A stretch of 64,000 nucleotides of DNA from Thiobacillus sp. 0-1251 (GTDB lineage: Bacteria > Pseudomonadota > Gammaproteobacteria > Burkholderiales > Thiobacillaceae), in NCBI GenBank assembly GCA_001899305.1, contig MKWL01000019.1, positions 1 to 64,000 of the forward strand. The letters run 5' to 3'. The translations under genes and the position numbers were made by a program. The notes beneath the pieces are model-generated. The model was not told the origin of the DNA. It did not search any database and saw only the letters and a list, made by a program, of their open reading frames with translations. Positions 53,468-62,924 of this stretch are shown here, piece after piece; positions within the stretch are counted from its first letter, which is position 1, and the number at the start of each line of letters is the position of its first letter.

Positions 53468-55003
53468 ATGGATCAATTGTTGCAGCAACTTTTTGGCTAT
53501 GCCAAAGCTGCCTGGTATCGTCGCTGGTGGGGTGTGGCGATAGCCTGGCTGGTATGCGTCGTCGGCTGGACCTGGGTGATGATGATCCCGGACCGCTATC
53601 AGGCGTCAGCGCGCGTCTATGTGGATACGCAAACCCTGTTGAAGCCGTTGCTGTCAGGGCTGGCGGCGGAGCCTAACGTCGAGCAGCAGATCAAACTGAT
53701 GACGCGCCAGCTGGTGAGCCGGCCGACGCTGGAAAAAGTTGCGCGCATGACCGATCTGGACGTCAAGGCGAAAACGTCCGAACAGACCGAACGGATGTTG
53801 AACGACCTGGCGAGCAAGATTTCCATCGCCGATGCGGGGCGCGAGAATCTTTATACCATCAGCTACCAGGATGCCAACGGCGAACTGGCCAAGAAGGTCG
53901 TGCAGTCGTTGCTGACCATTTTCGTGGAATCCAGTCTCGGCAAGACGCGTCAGGATATTTCCAGTTCGCAGCGCTTCATCGAAGAGCAGTTGCAGCAGTA
54001 TCAGCAGAAGCTGACCGATGCCGAAAACGCGCTCAAGGAATTCAAGCAGAAGCATATCGGCATGATGCCGGGGCAGGGGGGCGACTATTACGCGAAGCTG
54101 GCCGAGGTGAGCACCCAGTTGCGGCAGGCCCAGCTGGACCAGCAGGAAGCGATCAACCGTCGCGACCAGCTGAAGCGCCAGTTGTCGGACGAGGAACCTG
54201 AGTTGACCGCTGCGGCAGCGGCGGGTGCGACCAACAGCGAAATCGATGACCGCATCCAGGCTTTGCAAAAGCAGATGGATCAAATGCGCCTGCAATACAC
54301 CGACCTGCATCCCGATGTCCAGGCGACCAAGCGCCTGATCGAAAAACTGGAAGCGGAGAAGAAAGCCGATCTGGCGAAGCACAAGGCCGACCCGTCGGGC
54401 TCCAAGATTCAGAATCCGGTCTATCAGCAGCTCACGCTTTCCATCGCCGAAGCGGATGCCAATGTGTCCTCCCTGCGCGCGCGCGTGGCGGAATATCAAC
54501 GCCGTTATGCCGAGTTGCGCAATGCATCCAACATGATTCCGCAGGTGGAGCAGGAATATACGCAGCTGATGCGCGACTATGACGTGTATCGGCAGAACTA
54601 CGATGCCCTGCTCAAGCGCCGCGAGTCGGTCACCATGTCGGGCGAGGTTGAGAGCAAGACCGACACCGTCGATTTCCGCGTGATCGATCCACCCTTCGTG
54701 CCGAGCCAACCGGCGTGGCCGAACCGCCCATTGCTGCTTTCGCTGGTGACGCTGGGCGGACTCGGTGCCGGCATTGCGGTGGCCTTCCTGTTGAGCCAAC
54801 TGCGCCGTACCGTGACCGATCGCCGCGTCCTGCGCGAACTGACCGGTTTGCCGCTGCTGGGCGCCGTGTCCCGGGTGGAAACCGACGAAACCCGTCGCCG
54901 CAAACGCAAAGGCCTGCTGACGTATCTGGCAGCACTGGGTAGCCTGATTGCCGCCTATGGCGCGGTGATGGTCCTGCAACTGCTCGTGTCGCGCGCCGGC
55001 TAG
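53468..55003 (+). CDS. XrtA-system polysaccharide chain-length determinant (Wzz/GumC-like)
   Basis: A 511-residue inner-membrane co-polymerase: transmembrane helices at about 22-40 and 420-440, with a long periplasmic coiled coil (about 150-395) and the P-x-x-P-S-x-P-x-x-P-N motif (about 408-416, P-P-F-V-P-S-Q-P-A-W-P-N) before the second helix. A third helix lies at the C-terminus. No Walker kinase domain: the kinase is the separate next gene. Confidence 0.92.
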   Translation: MDQLLQQLFGYAKAAWYRRWWGVAIAWLVCVVGWTWVMMIPDRYQASARVYVDTQTLLKPLLSGLAAEPNVEQQIKLMTRQLVSRPTLEKVARMTDLDVKAKTSEQTERMLNDLASKISIADAGRENLYTISYQDANGELAKKVVQSLLTIFVESSLGKTRQDISSSQRFIEEQLQQYQQKLTDAENALKEFKQKHIGMMPGQGGDYYAKLAEVSTQLRQAQLDQQEAINRRDQLKRQLSDEEPELTAAAAAGATNSEIDDRIQALQKQMDQMRLQYTDLHPDVQATKRLIEKLEAEKKADLAKHKADPSGSKIQNPVYQQLTLSIAEADANVSSLRARVAEYQRRYAELRNASNMIPQVEQEYTQLMRDYDVYRQNYDALLKRRESVTMSGEVESKTDTVDFRVIDPPFVPSQPAWPNRPLLLSLVTLGGLGAGIAVAFLLSQLRRTVTDRRVLRELTGLPLLGAVSRVETDETRRRKRKGLLTYLAALGSLIAAYGAVMVLQLLVSRAG

Positions 55004-55011
55004 GAGAAACC

Positions 55012-55944
55012 ATGAGCATTATTGAAAAAGCAGCAGGCAAGATTGGCACGGGCGCGCCGCATCCCGCTCCCCAGAGCGATCCCGGCCACGACGCCAGCCT
55101 GATCGAAAATGCGCTCAACAAGCAACGCAGCAGCCATGCGGCGCCTTTTGTGGCAACACCGGTCGAGCCGATATTCAATGCGCCGGATACCCTCGCGATG
55201 GAAGGCGGAAGCCAGGTACAGTCGATCAACCTGGCGCGCCTGCATCGCATGGGCGTGGTCGCACCCGACGCGGAAAAGAGCCAGATCGCCGAAGAGTTTC
55301 GTATCATCAAGCGGCCGCTCATCGCCAATGCATTTGGCCAGGGTACGGCACGCGTCAAGAACGGTAATCTCATCATGGTCACCAGTTCGTTGCCGGGCGA
55401 AGGCAAGAGCTTCTGTGCCATCAACCTGGCGATCTCGATGGCGATGGAAATGGATCGCACCGTGCTGCTGATCGACGCCGACGTCGCCAAACCGCGCGTA
55501 CCCGAATACCTCGGTATCCATGCGGACAAAGGCCTGCTCGACGTGCTGCAGGACAAGGACCTCAAATTGTCCGACGTGCTGATCAAGACCGATATCGCCA
55601 AGCTGACCGTGCTGCCTGCCGGCCGCACCTACAAGCGCGCGACCGAGTTGCTGGCGAGTGCCGCCATGACGCGTCTTATCGAGGACATCGGCAACCGGTA
55701 CCCCGACCGTATCATCCTGTTCGATTCGCCGCCGCTGCTGGCGACCAGCGAGTCGAGCGTACTCGCCACGCACATGGGCCAGATCGTCATGGTGGTGGAA
55801 GCCGAAAAAACCTCGCAGGAGGCGGTACGCGAAGCCTTGAGCCATATCCAATCGTGCGAAGTCGTCGGCATGCTGCTGAACAAGACCACGCCGACCCCGG
55901 GCGCAGACTACTACTATGGCTACTATGGCAGTTACGGCAAGTAA
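55012..55944 (+). CDS. XrtA-associated tyrosine autokinase (BY-kinase)
   Basis: A 310-residue cytosolic BY-kinase: Walker A S-S-L-P-G-E-G-K-S (about 116-124), Walker A' V-L-L-I-D-A-D (about 142-148), Walker B I-I-L-F-D-S-P-P-L-L, and a C-terminal Tyr cluster (D-Y-Y-Y-G-Y-Y-G-S-Y-G-K) for autophosphorylation. It should control the chain-length protein encoded just upstream. The Tyr-cluster codons also contain the start codons of the next gene. Confidence 0.93.
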   Translation: MSIIEKAAGKIGTGAPHPAPQSDPGHDASLIENALNKQRSSHAAPFVATPVEPIFNAPDTLAMEGGSQVQSINLARLHRMGVVAPDAEKSQIAEEFRIIKRPLIANAFGQGTARVKNGNLIMVTSSLPGEGKSFCAINLAISMAMEMDRTVLLIDADVAKPRVPEYLGIHADKGLLDVLQDKDLKLSDVLIKTDIAKLTVLPAGRTYKRATELLASAAMTRLIEDIGNRYPDRIILFDSPPLLATSESSVLATHMGQIVMVVEAEKTSQEAVREALSHIQSCEVVGMLLNKTTPTPGADYYYGYYGSYGK

Positions 55945-57547
55945 GCGCCGCCCCGGCGCGCCGGCGGCACGGAACAAGGCGATTCGCCGTGCCGGTGCGT
56001 GTGGTGTCCTCATGGCGCTGGCCGTCGCGCCGACCGCCCACGCCATCGACTGGCGCTTCGAACCCACCCTGAATGCGTCGTCCACCTACACCGACAACGT
56101 CAAACAGAGCTCGAGCAATACGCAGGACGCCTTGATCCTCACCGCGACGCCCGGTTTCACATTGCGCTCGGAAGGATCGCGTAGGGTGCAGGCCAGTCTG
56201 CAATACGGCCTGACGGGCGTGAAGCGTTTCGGCGGCGACCAGAGCGACAACTTCTATCACAACCTGAACGCGGTCGGGAAAGCCGAACTGGTCCAGGATT
56301 TCCTGTTCATCGATGGCAATGCCCACATCTCGCAGCAACTGATCTCGCTGCTGGGGTCGCCTGCCGATGCCACGGTCAACAACAGCAACCGGACCACCGT
56401 CGGCACCTATTCGATCAGCCCCTACATCCAGCAGCGGCTGGGAACCTTCGCCTTCGCGCAGGCACGTTACACAGCCAGCGGGGCGATTTTTCAGAATAAC
56501 GTCGCGCCCAATGCCAATTCGAATTCGTTTGCGGCCAGCCTGAAAAGCGGCACCCGCTTTACCGATCTCAGTTGGGGACTCAATTACTCCCTCCGCAAAC
56601 TGCAGAACAGCAATGCCATCAATAGCGTCAACAATACGGACGCCACTTTCGAGAGCGCCAGTGCAACGGCTGGCTATGCCTTGACCCGCCAATTCAGGGT
56701 GTTCGGCACGGTCGGTCATGATTCGAACGATTACCTGAGCCGGAGCGGAACGAGCGGTTCCTTCTACAGCGCCGGCTTCGGCTGGTCGCCCACGCGCCGT
56801 ACGAGCGTCGAAGCCTCGGCCGGCGAGCGCTATTTTGGTCGCACGTTCAGCCTGGCCGCCAACCACCGCACGCGGCTCACGCAATGGCGGATGAGCTATT
56901 CCGAGGATGTGAGTGATATCAGTCAGCAATTGCTATTGCAGAGTGGCCGTACTTACTGGAAGTGCCCACTTGGAGGAGGACGTAATCAATATATATTGGT
57001 GACTGATCCCAATCAGCGGCCTATGTCGACTTGCGACGGACCTTACGAACCATTCGAATTACTTAATCTGGCGACGACTCAACAGGAATTGTTGGATTTG
57101 TACGCAAATCTGGGGTTGAGGGGGGATCTTGGGATTGGGACGGCCAATGGTATTTTCATCATCAAGAGCCTCACAGCTGGAGTGTCATGGGATATCGGGA
57201 AACTGGGATTCGGTCTCTCGGCGCAAGACACGAAACGACTGTACCAGCAATTGAGCAATGCCCAGGATCATATTCAAAGTGTGGTGGGGACGGTAAGCTA
57301 TCGTCTGTCTGCTGCAACGACAGCCAACAGTAGCCTGTCACTGACCCGTACCAACTTGGATAGTTTGGTGGCCGGTGGCGTGGCCAGGCAGGACGACCTC
57401 CTCAGTCTCAGTCTCGGCCTCAACCGCCGCTTTGCCGACAAGCTCTACGGTGCGTTGACTTTCCGCCATACCCAACGGAGTTCGAACGTGGCGAACGCCG
57501 ACTACGACGAAAACAGCCTTACGGCGTCGGTCAACATGCGCTTCTGA
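55925..57547 (+). CDS. PEP-CTERM system outer-membrane beta-barrel-like protein (TIGR03016 type)
   Basis: A protein of about 540 residues with a signal peptide (about 20-42, ending A-H-A) followed by repeated amphipathic beta strands and a terminal aromatic residue (N-M-R-F), typical of outer-membrane barrels. It matches the PEP-CTERM associated family that accompanies exosortase loci. Two in-frame ATGs (55916 and 55925) both lie inside the kinase gene; neither has a ribosome site, so coupling to the kinase is likely. Residues encoded by about 56930-57350, including a two-cysteine loop, come from visibly AT-richer DNA than the rest. Confidence 0.85.
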   Translation: MAVTASKRRPGAPAARNKAIRRAGACGVLMALAVAPTAHAIDWRFEPTLNASSTYTDNVKQSSSNTQDALILTATPGFTLRSEGSRRVQASLQYGLTGVKRFGGDQSDNFYHNLNAVGKAELVQDFLFIDGNAHISQQLISLLGSPADATVNNSNRTTVGTYSISPYIQQRLGTFAFAQARYTASGAIFQNNVAPNANSNSFAASLKSGTRFTDLSWGLNYSLRKLQNSNAINSVNNTDATFESASATAGYALTRQFRVFGTVGHDSNDYLSRSGTSGSFYSAGFGWSPTRRTSVEASAGERYFGRTFSLAANHRTRLTQWRMSYSEDVSDISQQLLLQSGRTYWKCPLGGGRNQYILVTDPNQRPMSTCDGPYEPFELLNLATTQQELLDLYANLGLRGDLGIGTANGIFIIKSLTAGVSWDIGKLGFGLSAQDTKRLYQQLSNAQDHIQSVVGTVSYRLSAATTANSSLSLTRTNLDSLVAGGVARQDDLLSLSLGLNRRFADKLYGALTFRHTQRSSNVANADYDENSLTASVNMRF

Positions 57548-57619
57548 CCGATCCGCCGGCATGGCACAGCGGTTGCTTTATCCCGTGCGCCGTGCCTCCA
57601 CTCAGACAACGGATTGTCC

Positions 57620-58654
57620 ATGTACGAAGACTATTACCGCTTTAGCGCCAAACCGTTCCAGCTCAATCCCGATCCGCGATTTTTCTTCGGCTCCAAGGGC
57701 CACAAGCGGGCGATGGCCTACCTGGATTACGGCCTGTCGCTGGGCGAGGGATTCATCGTCATCACCGGCGAGGTCGGTGCCGGCAAGACCACGCTGGTAC
57801 GTAACCTGTTCCGTCAGCTCGAGTCCCACAATCTGGTAGCGGCGCAGCTGGTGTCGACCCAGCTGGATGCGGAGGACACCTTGCGTAGCGTGGCCGCATC
57901 GTTCGGCCTGGAGCACGAAGGCCTGACCAAATCCGCACTGCTGAAGAATCTGGAGGATTTTCTGGCCGCGGCTGCGCGCCAGGGCAAGCGCGCGCTGCTG
58001 GTGGTGGACGAGGCGCAGAACCTGACACCGCGCGCCGTGGAAGAGCTGCGCATGCTGTCCAATTTCCAGACCAGCGAACGTTCGCTGATCCAGACCTTCC
58101 TGCTGGGACAGCCCGAATTCCGTGGCATTCTGCAAAGCCCGGACATGCAGCAGCTGCGCCAGCGCGTGGTGGCCTCCTACCATCTGGGACCGCTCGATGC
58201 CGACGAAACGCGCGGCTATATCGAGCACCGCCTGCGTACGGTCGGCTGGCATGGCACGCCGGGATTCGATGACGAGGCCTTCGCCGAATTGCACCGCTTT
58301 ACAGGCGGCATTCCGCGACGCCTCAATACCACCTGCGACCGCCTGTTGCTGTTCGGCTTTCTCGAAGAGAAAAATCATTTCGGCGAAGCCGAGGTGGCCG
58401 AGGTGATCGCCGATCTGAAGAACGAGGTCGCGCACCAGGATTTCAATGGCACAACGGGTGTGAACAACCATGCGCAGGCAGTCGGGGTGCTGAATAACGA
58501 AGATAGCGCCCGTCTGGCGCAACGCATCGATCAGGTGGAACGTTCGGTCAACCGCATCTTGCCCATCGTGCGCAAAATCCTGTACACGGTGAGCGAACGC
58601 CACGCGGCGGCAGACGGCGATGCCTCGCCGGACAGCCCCGATACCACGCACTGA
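57620..58654 (+). CDS. XrtA-associated ATPase (ExeA/MSHA-like AAA)
   Basis: A 344-residue protein beginning Y-E-x-Y-Y-x-F-x-x-K-P-F-x-L-x-P-D-P-x-F-F-F, with Walker A G-E-V-G-A-G-K-T-T (about 50-58), Walker B L-L-V-V-D-E-A-Q-N-L, and the F-T-G-G-I-P-R-R-L-N box. This is the AAA family seen in exosortase A loci and in ExeA-type secretion. ATG at 57620 is used; a TTG 6 nt earlier is ignored. Confidence 0.92.
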   Translation: MYEDYYRFSAKPFQLNPDPRFFFGSKGHKRAMAYLDYGLSLGEGFIVITGEVGAGKTTLVRNLFRQLESHNLVAAQLVSTQLDAEDTLRSVAASFGLEHEGLTKSALLKNLEDFLAAAARQGKRALLVVDEAQNLTPRAVEELRMLSNFQTSERSLIQTFLLGQPEFRGILQSPDMQQLRQRVVASYHLGPLDADETRGYIEHRLRTVGWHGTPGFDDEAFAELHRFTGGIPRRLNTTCDRLLLFGFLEEKNHFGEAEVAEVIADLKNEVAHQDFNGTTGVNNHAQAVGVLNNEDSARLAQRIDQVERSVNRILPIVRKILYTVSERHAAADGDASPDSPDTTH

Positions 58655-58664
58655 CGATCCAGCC

Positions 58665-59786
58665 ATGACTCAGGTTTTATGCGTCGCAGGTGCGCGCCCC
58701 AATTTCATGAAAATCGCCCCGGTGATGGCCGCCCTGGCCGAGACCGGCATTGCCGCGCAGCTGCTGCATACCGGCCAGCATTACGACACGGCGATGAGTG
58801 ACAGTTTTTTCGCCGACCTGGGCATTCCGCGGCCCGACCATCATCTGGAAGTGGGTTCGGGCAGCCATGCGGTGCAGACGGCTGAAGTGATGAAACGCTT
58901 CGAACCCGTGCTCGAAAGCGTGCGGCCGCAGGCCGTGCTCGTGGTGGGCGACGTCAATTCCACCATCGCGTGTGCGCTGGTGGCCGCCAAGCGCGGCGTG
59001 CGCGTGATCCATGTCGAGGCCGGCCTGCGCAGCTACGACCGCAGCATGCCGGAAGAAATCAACCGCGTATTGACCGACCAGATTTCTGATCTGTTGTTCA
59101 CCACCGAGCGTAGCGCACTGGCCAACCTGCAGCGCGAGGGGATCGATCCCGCGCGCGTCGAGTTCGTCGGCAACGTGATGATCGACACCCTGCATCGCAA
59201 CCTCGAACAGGCCGTGCCGAGCGCCCGGACCCTGGGCGCCACGCTGTCGCAGTACGCGGTGTTGACGCTGCACCGGCCGTCCAATGTGGACGATGCGCCG
59301 ACGCTCGCCGCGCTGCTGGATGTGGTCGGCGAAATCAACCGTACTTTGCCGGTGGTGATGCCGCTGCATCCACGCACGCGCGGCAACATCGAGAAATTCG
59401 GCTTCACCGCCAAGCTCGACGGCCTGCACATCCTGCCGCCCGTGGGTTACCTGGAAATGCTCGGCCTGATGCGCGATGCCAAGCTGGTGCTGACCGACTC
59501 CGGCGGCATCCAGGAGGAAACCACGGCGCTGGGTGTGCCGTGCCTCACGTTGCGTGAGAACACCGAGCGACCGATCACGCTCGACGAAGGAACCAACACG
59601 CTGGTCGGCCCACATCCCGAGGCCATCCGCCGCGCGTTCGCCGAGGTGATGGCGGGCGGCGGCAAGGCCGGCCGCATCCCCGAATACTGGGATGGCCGCG
59701 CGGCGATGCGCATTGCGTACAAGCTGAAGGACTGGCTGCCCATGCCGAAAGGGGTTCATACCCTGTCGGGGACGAGGATTGCGTAA
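58665..59786 (+). CDS. wecB: UDP-N-acetylglucosamine 2-epimerase (non-hydrolysing)
   Basis: A 373-residue GT-B-fold epimerase making UDP-ManNAc from UDP-GlcNAc for the exopolysaccharide. G-A-R-P-N-F-M-K-I-A-P near the N-terminus, H-T-G-Q-H-Y-D, H-V-E-A-G-L-R-S, P-E-E-x-N-R, D-S-G-G-I-Q-E-E and L-R-x-N-T-E-R-P motifs are all kept. Its stop overlaps the deacetylase start by 1 nt. Confidence 0.94.
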   Translation: MTQVLCVAGARPNFMKIAPVMAALAETGIAAQLLHTGQHYDTAMSDSFFADLGIPRPDHHLEVGSGSHAVQTAEVMKRFEPVLESVRPQAVLVVGDVNSTIACALVAAKRGVRVIHVEAGLRSYDRSMPEEINRVLTDQISDLLFTTERSALANLQREGIDPARVEFVGNVMIDTLHRNLEQAVPSARTLGATLSQYAVLTLHRPSNVDDAPTLAALLDVVGEINRTLPVVMPLHPRTRGNIEKFGFTAKLDGLHILPPVGYLEMLGLMRDAKLVLTDSGGIQEETTALGVPCLTLRENTERPITLDEGTNTLVGPHPEAIRRAFAEVMAGGGKAGRIPEYWDGRAAMRIAYKLKDWLPMPKGVHTLSGTRIA

Positions 59787-60631
59787 TGGCCGAACGCATC
59801 AAAAACGCGATGTCGATCGATGTCGAGGATTATTTCCAGGTGTCGGCATTCGCCCCGCATATCCGGCGCGAAGACTGGGACACGCTGCCATGTCGGGTCG
59901 AGCGTAATGTCGACCTGATCCTCGGCCTGCTCGACGAGACGAATGCCAAGGCGACTTTCTTCACGCTCGGCTGGATCGCCGAGCGCTACCCGCAGGTGGT
60001 GCGCCGTATCGTCGACAACGGCCACGAACTCGCCAGTCACGGCTACGGCCACCAGCGCGCGAGCGACCTGACCCCTGAGCAATTTCGCGCCGACATCACC
60101 CGGGCCAAGCATATTCTCGAAGACCTCGGTAGCGTCGCCATCCGCGGTTACCGTGCGCCGAGTTTCTCCATCAACCGGAAGAACTGGTGGGCGGTCGAGG
60201 AACTTGAAAATGCAGGATACGTATACAGCTCGAGCATCTATCCGGTACGCCACGACCATTACGGCATGCCCGATGCGCCACGTTTCCCGCATCGTCCCAA
60301 TGGGGAAGCCGGCATCCTCGAACTGCCGCCTACCACGGTGCCGCTGATGGGGCGCAACTGGCCTGCAGCCGGTGGCGGCTGGTTCCGCCTGTTGCCGTAT
60401 TCGATGTCGCGCTGGATGCTGAATCGCGTCAACACGGAGGATCGCGCGCCCTGCATGTTCTATTTCCACCCGTGGGAGATCGACGCCGGACAGCCACGGC
60501 AGTCCGGCCTGTCGGCCAGGACGCGCTTCCGCCATTACGTCAATCTGCAACGCATGCCGGGTAGGCTGCGCCAGTTGCTCACCGATTTCGAATGGGACCG
60601 CGTCGACCGCGTGTTCCTGCCAAAACATTGA
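59786..60631 (+). CDS. XrtA-system polysaccharide deacetylase (carbohydrate esterase 4)
   Basis: A 281-residue NodB-fold protein: catalytic base region S-I-D-V-E-D-Y-F (Asp), metal-binding S-H-G-x-x-H (about 86-91), Y-R-A-P-S-F-S and terminal F-Y-x-H-P-W-E. Expected to remove N-acetyl groups from the exopolysaccharide. No signal peptide. Confidence 0.93.
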   Translation: MAERIKNAMSIDVEDYFQVSAFAPHIRREDWDTLPCRVERNVDLILGLLDETNAKATFFTLGWIAERYPQVVRRIVDNGHELASHGYGHQRASDLTPEQFRADITRAKHILEDLGSVAIRGYRAPSFSINRKNWWAVEELENAGYVYSSSIYPVRHDHYGMPDAPRFPHRPNGEAGILELPPTTVPLMGRNWPAAGGGWFRLLPYSMSRWMLNRVNTEDRAPCMFYFHPWEIDAGQPRQSGLSARTRFRHYVNLQRMPGRLRQLLTDFEWDRVDRVFLPKH

Positions 60632-60633
60632 AC

Positions 60634-61698
60634 ATGCAATCCGAGCCCCTTCTGGTTGAAACGATGGCGACCGATGTCACGGTGCGCGCGCTGGAGGCAC
60701 GCGATCTCGCGCAGTGGGATGCCTACGTGAATGCGCATCCGGATGCGACGTTCTTTCATCGTGCCGGCTGGAAACGCGTGATCGAAGCCGCTTTCGGGCA
60801 CCGCACGCATTTCATGCTCGCCGAACGCGGCGGCGAGATCGTGGGCGTCCTGCCCTTGGCCGAAATCCGTAGCCACCTGTTCGGCCACAGCCTGGGCTCG
60901 CTGCCGTTCTGCGCCTATGGCGGCATCCTCGCCGACCATGACGCCGCCTGGCGCGCGCTCGACGAGGCGGCACAGGCCCTGGCCATGCGCCTCAAGGTCG
61001 GCGCGCTCGAATACCGCAACCAGGTGGCCCAGCATGCCCATTGGCCGACCAAGGATCTGTACGTCACCTTCAAGAAAGCCATCGAACCCGACGTCGAGGC
61101 CAATATGAATGCCATCCCGCGCAAGCAGCGCGCGATGGTGCGTAAAGGCATCAAGGCCGGTCTGGTGGGCGAAATCGACAGCGACACCACGCGATTCTTC
61201 CAGGCGTATTCGGCGAGCGTGCACCGCCTGGGCACACCGGTGTTTTCGCGCAAATTCTTCCGCTTGTTGAAGGAGGAGTTCGGCGACGATTGCGAGGTGC
61301 TCACCATCACGCTGGAAGGGCAGGTCATCGCCAGCGTGATGTCGTTCTATTTCCGCGACGAGGTGTTGCCGTATTACGGCGGGGGCGTGGACGCCGCGCG
61401 CGCGGTGGCCGGCAACGATTTCATGTACTGGGAATTGATGCGCCGTGCCTGCGAGCGCGACCTCAAGGTGTTCGACTTCGGCCGTAGCAAGCGCGGCACC
61501 GGTTCGTTCGACTTCAAGAAGAACTGGGGCTTCGAGCCGACGCCGCTGTATTACGAGTACTTCCTGGTAACCGACAGCGACGTTCCCGAGATCAATCCGC
61601 TCAATCCCAAATACCGCCTCTTCATCCAGGCCTGGAAGAAAATGCCGCTGGCGCTCGCCAATGTCATCGGGCCGCACATCGTCAAGAATCTGGGGTGA
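60634..61698 (+). CDS. FemAB-like XrtA/PEP-CTERM-associated acyl/aminoacyl transferase
   Basis: A 354-residue GNAT-like (FemAB) protein of the exosortase-associated family: F-F-H-R-A-G-W-K-R-V-I-E near the N-terminus, the central R-K-x-x-R-A-M-V-R-K-G, and W-E-L-M-R-R-A-C-E-R-D-L-K-V-F-D-F-G-R-S-K-x-G-T-G-S-F-D-F-K-K-N-W-G-F. Probably adds an amino acid or acyl group to the polysaccharide or its protein partner; substrate unknown. ATG at 60634 lies 2 nt after the deacetylase stop. Confidence 0.92.
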   Translation: MQSEPLLVETMATDVTVRALEARDLAQWDAYVNAHPDATFFHRAGWKRVIEAAFGHRTHFMLAERGGEIVGVLPLAEIRSHLFGHSLGSLPFCAYGGILADHDAAWRALDEAAQALAMRLKVGALEYRNQVAQHAHWPTKDLYVTFKKAIEPDVEANMNAIPRKQRAMVRKGIKAGLVGEIDSDTTRFFQAYSASVHRLGTPVFSRKFFRLLKEEFGDDCEVLTITLEGQVIASVMSFYFRDEVLPYYGGGVDAARAVAGNDFMYWELMRRACERDLKVFDFGRSKRGTGSFDFKKNWGFEPTPLYYEYFLVTDSDVPEINPLNPKYRLFIQAWKKMPLALANVIGPHIVKNLG

Positions 61699-62924
61699 GC
61701 GTGAAAGAAGGGCTGCTGTTTCTTGCACATCGCATCCCGTTCCCGCCCAACAAAGGCGACAAGATCCGCTCGTTCCATCTGTTGCGGCATCTGGGCACGC
61801 GTTACGCTGTCCACCTCGGCGCCTTCATCGACGACCCCGACGACTGGCAGTATGCCGATGCATTGAAGCCCTATTGCGCCTCGGTCAAGCTGTTGCCGCT
61901 GAAACCACGCCGCGCCAAGTTGGCGAGCCTGACCGGACTGTTGACCGGCCAGGCGCTGACGTTGCCTTACTATCGCAGCCGCGAACTCGGGCACTGGGCC
62001 GCCGATCTGGCGGACTCCGGAAAGGTGACGCGTGGACTCGCGTTTTCCTCGGCGATGGCGCAGTTCATGCCGACTAAGCTGTCCCGCCGCGTGCTTGACA
62101 TGGTCGACGTCGACTCCGACAAGTGGAGCCAATACGCCCCGACGCAGCGCTGGCCCATGTCCTGGCTCTACGCACGCGAAGGCCGCAGGCTGGCGGCATG
62201 GGAGGCGCAGGTGGCGCAGGATTTCGATGCCACGCTGCTGGTGTCGTGCGACGAGGCGGCACTGCTCCAGCGCCGGGTTCCGCAAGCGCGCCACAAGATC
62301 GGCGCGTTCGAGAACGGTGTCGATGCCGATTACTTCTCGCCGGCGCGTGACTATCCGAACCCCTATCCGTCCGACGTGCTGGGTGTCGTCTTTACCGGTG
62401 CGATGGATTACTGGCCGAACGTCGACGCCGTGAGCTGGTTTGCCGAACGGGTGTTTCCCGCCATCCGCGAGACGGTCCCGGCCGCTCAGTTCACCATCGT
62501 CGGCAGCCGGCCGACGGACGCCGTTCTGGCGCTGGCGCGTCAGCCAGGCGTCGTCGTCACCGGCAGCGTACCCGATGTGCGCCCCTATCTGGCGCACGCG
62601 GCGTGCGCCGTGGCGCCCTTGCGGATTGCGCGCGGTATCCAGAACAAGGTGCTGGAGGCAATGGCGATGGCACGTCCGGTGGTGGTCACCGCGCAGGCGG
62701 CGGAAGGCATCCGTGCCGAGGCAGGACGCGACTTCCTGCTGGCACAGGACGAAGCCGGCCTGGCGGGTGCCGTCATTGCGCAATTGCAGGCGCGAACCAC
62801 CAGCGCCGCGGCGCGCGCCTGCATCCTGTCCCATTACGACTGGACGCGCAATCTGTCGATGATCGATGCCCTGTTCGATGCGGTGCCCGCCGCATCCTCT
62901 GCCCTGGAGACGTGCCCCGCATGA
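61695..62924 (+). CDS. XrtA/PEP-CTERM-system glycosyltransferase (TIGR03087 type)
   Basis: A 409-residue GT-B glycosyltransferase: H-R-I-P-F-P-P-N-K-G-D-K-I-R-S-F near the N-terminus is diagnostic, then the donor-binding domain with G-A-M-D-Y-W-P-N-V-D-A, V-T-G-x-V-P-D-V-R-P-Y and A-R-G-I-Q-N-K-V-L-E-A-M-A-M. GTG start overlaps the previous stop by 4 nt; a second GTG lies 6 nt on. Confidence 0.92.
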   Translation: MSVKEGLLFLAHRIPFPPNKGDKIRSFHLLRHLGTRYAVHLGAFIDDPDDWQYADALKPYCASVKLLPLKPRRAKLASLTGLLTGQALTLPYYRSRELGHWAADLADSGKVTRGLAFSSAMAQFMPTKLSRRVLDMVDVDSDKWSQYAPTQRWPMSWLYAREGRRLAAWEAQVAQDFDATLLVSCDEAALLQRRVPQARHKIGAFENGVDADYFSPARDYPNPYPSDVLGVVFTGAMDYWPNVDAVSWFAERVFPAIRETVPAAQFTIVGSRPTDAVLALARQPGVVVTGSVPDVRPYLAHAACAVAPLRIARGIQNKVLEAMAMARPVVVTAQAAEGIRAEAGRDFLLAQDEAGLAGAVIAQLQARTTSAAARACILSHYDWTRNLSMIDALFDAVPAASSALETCPA

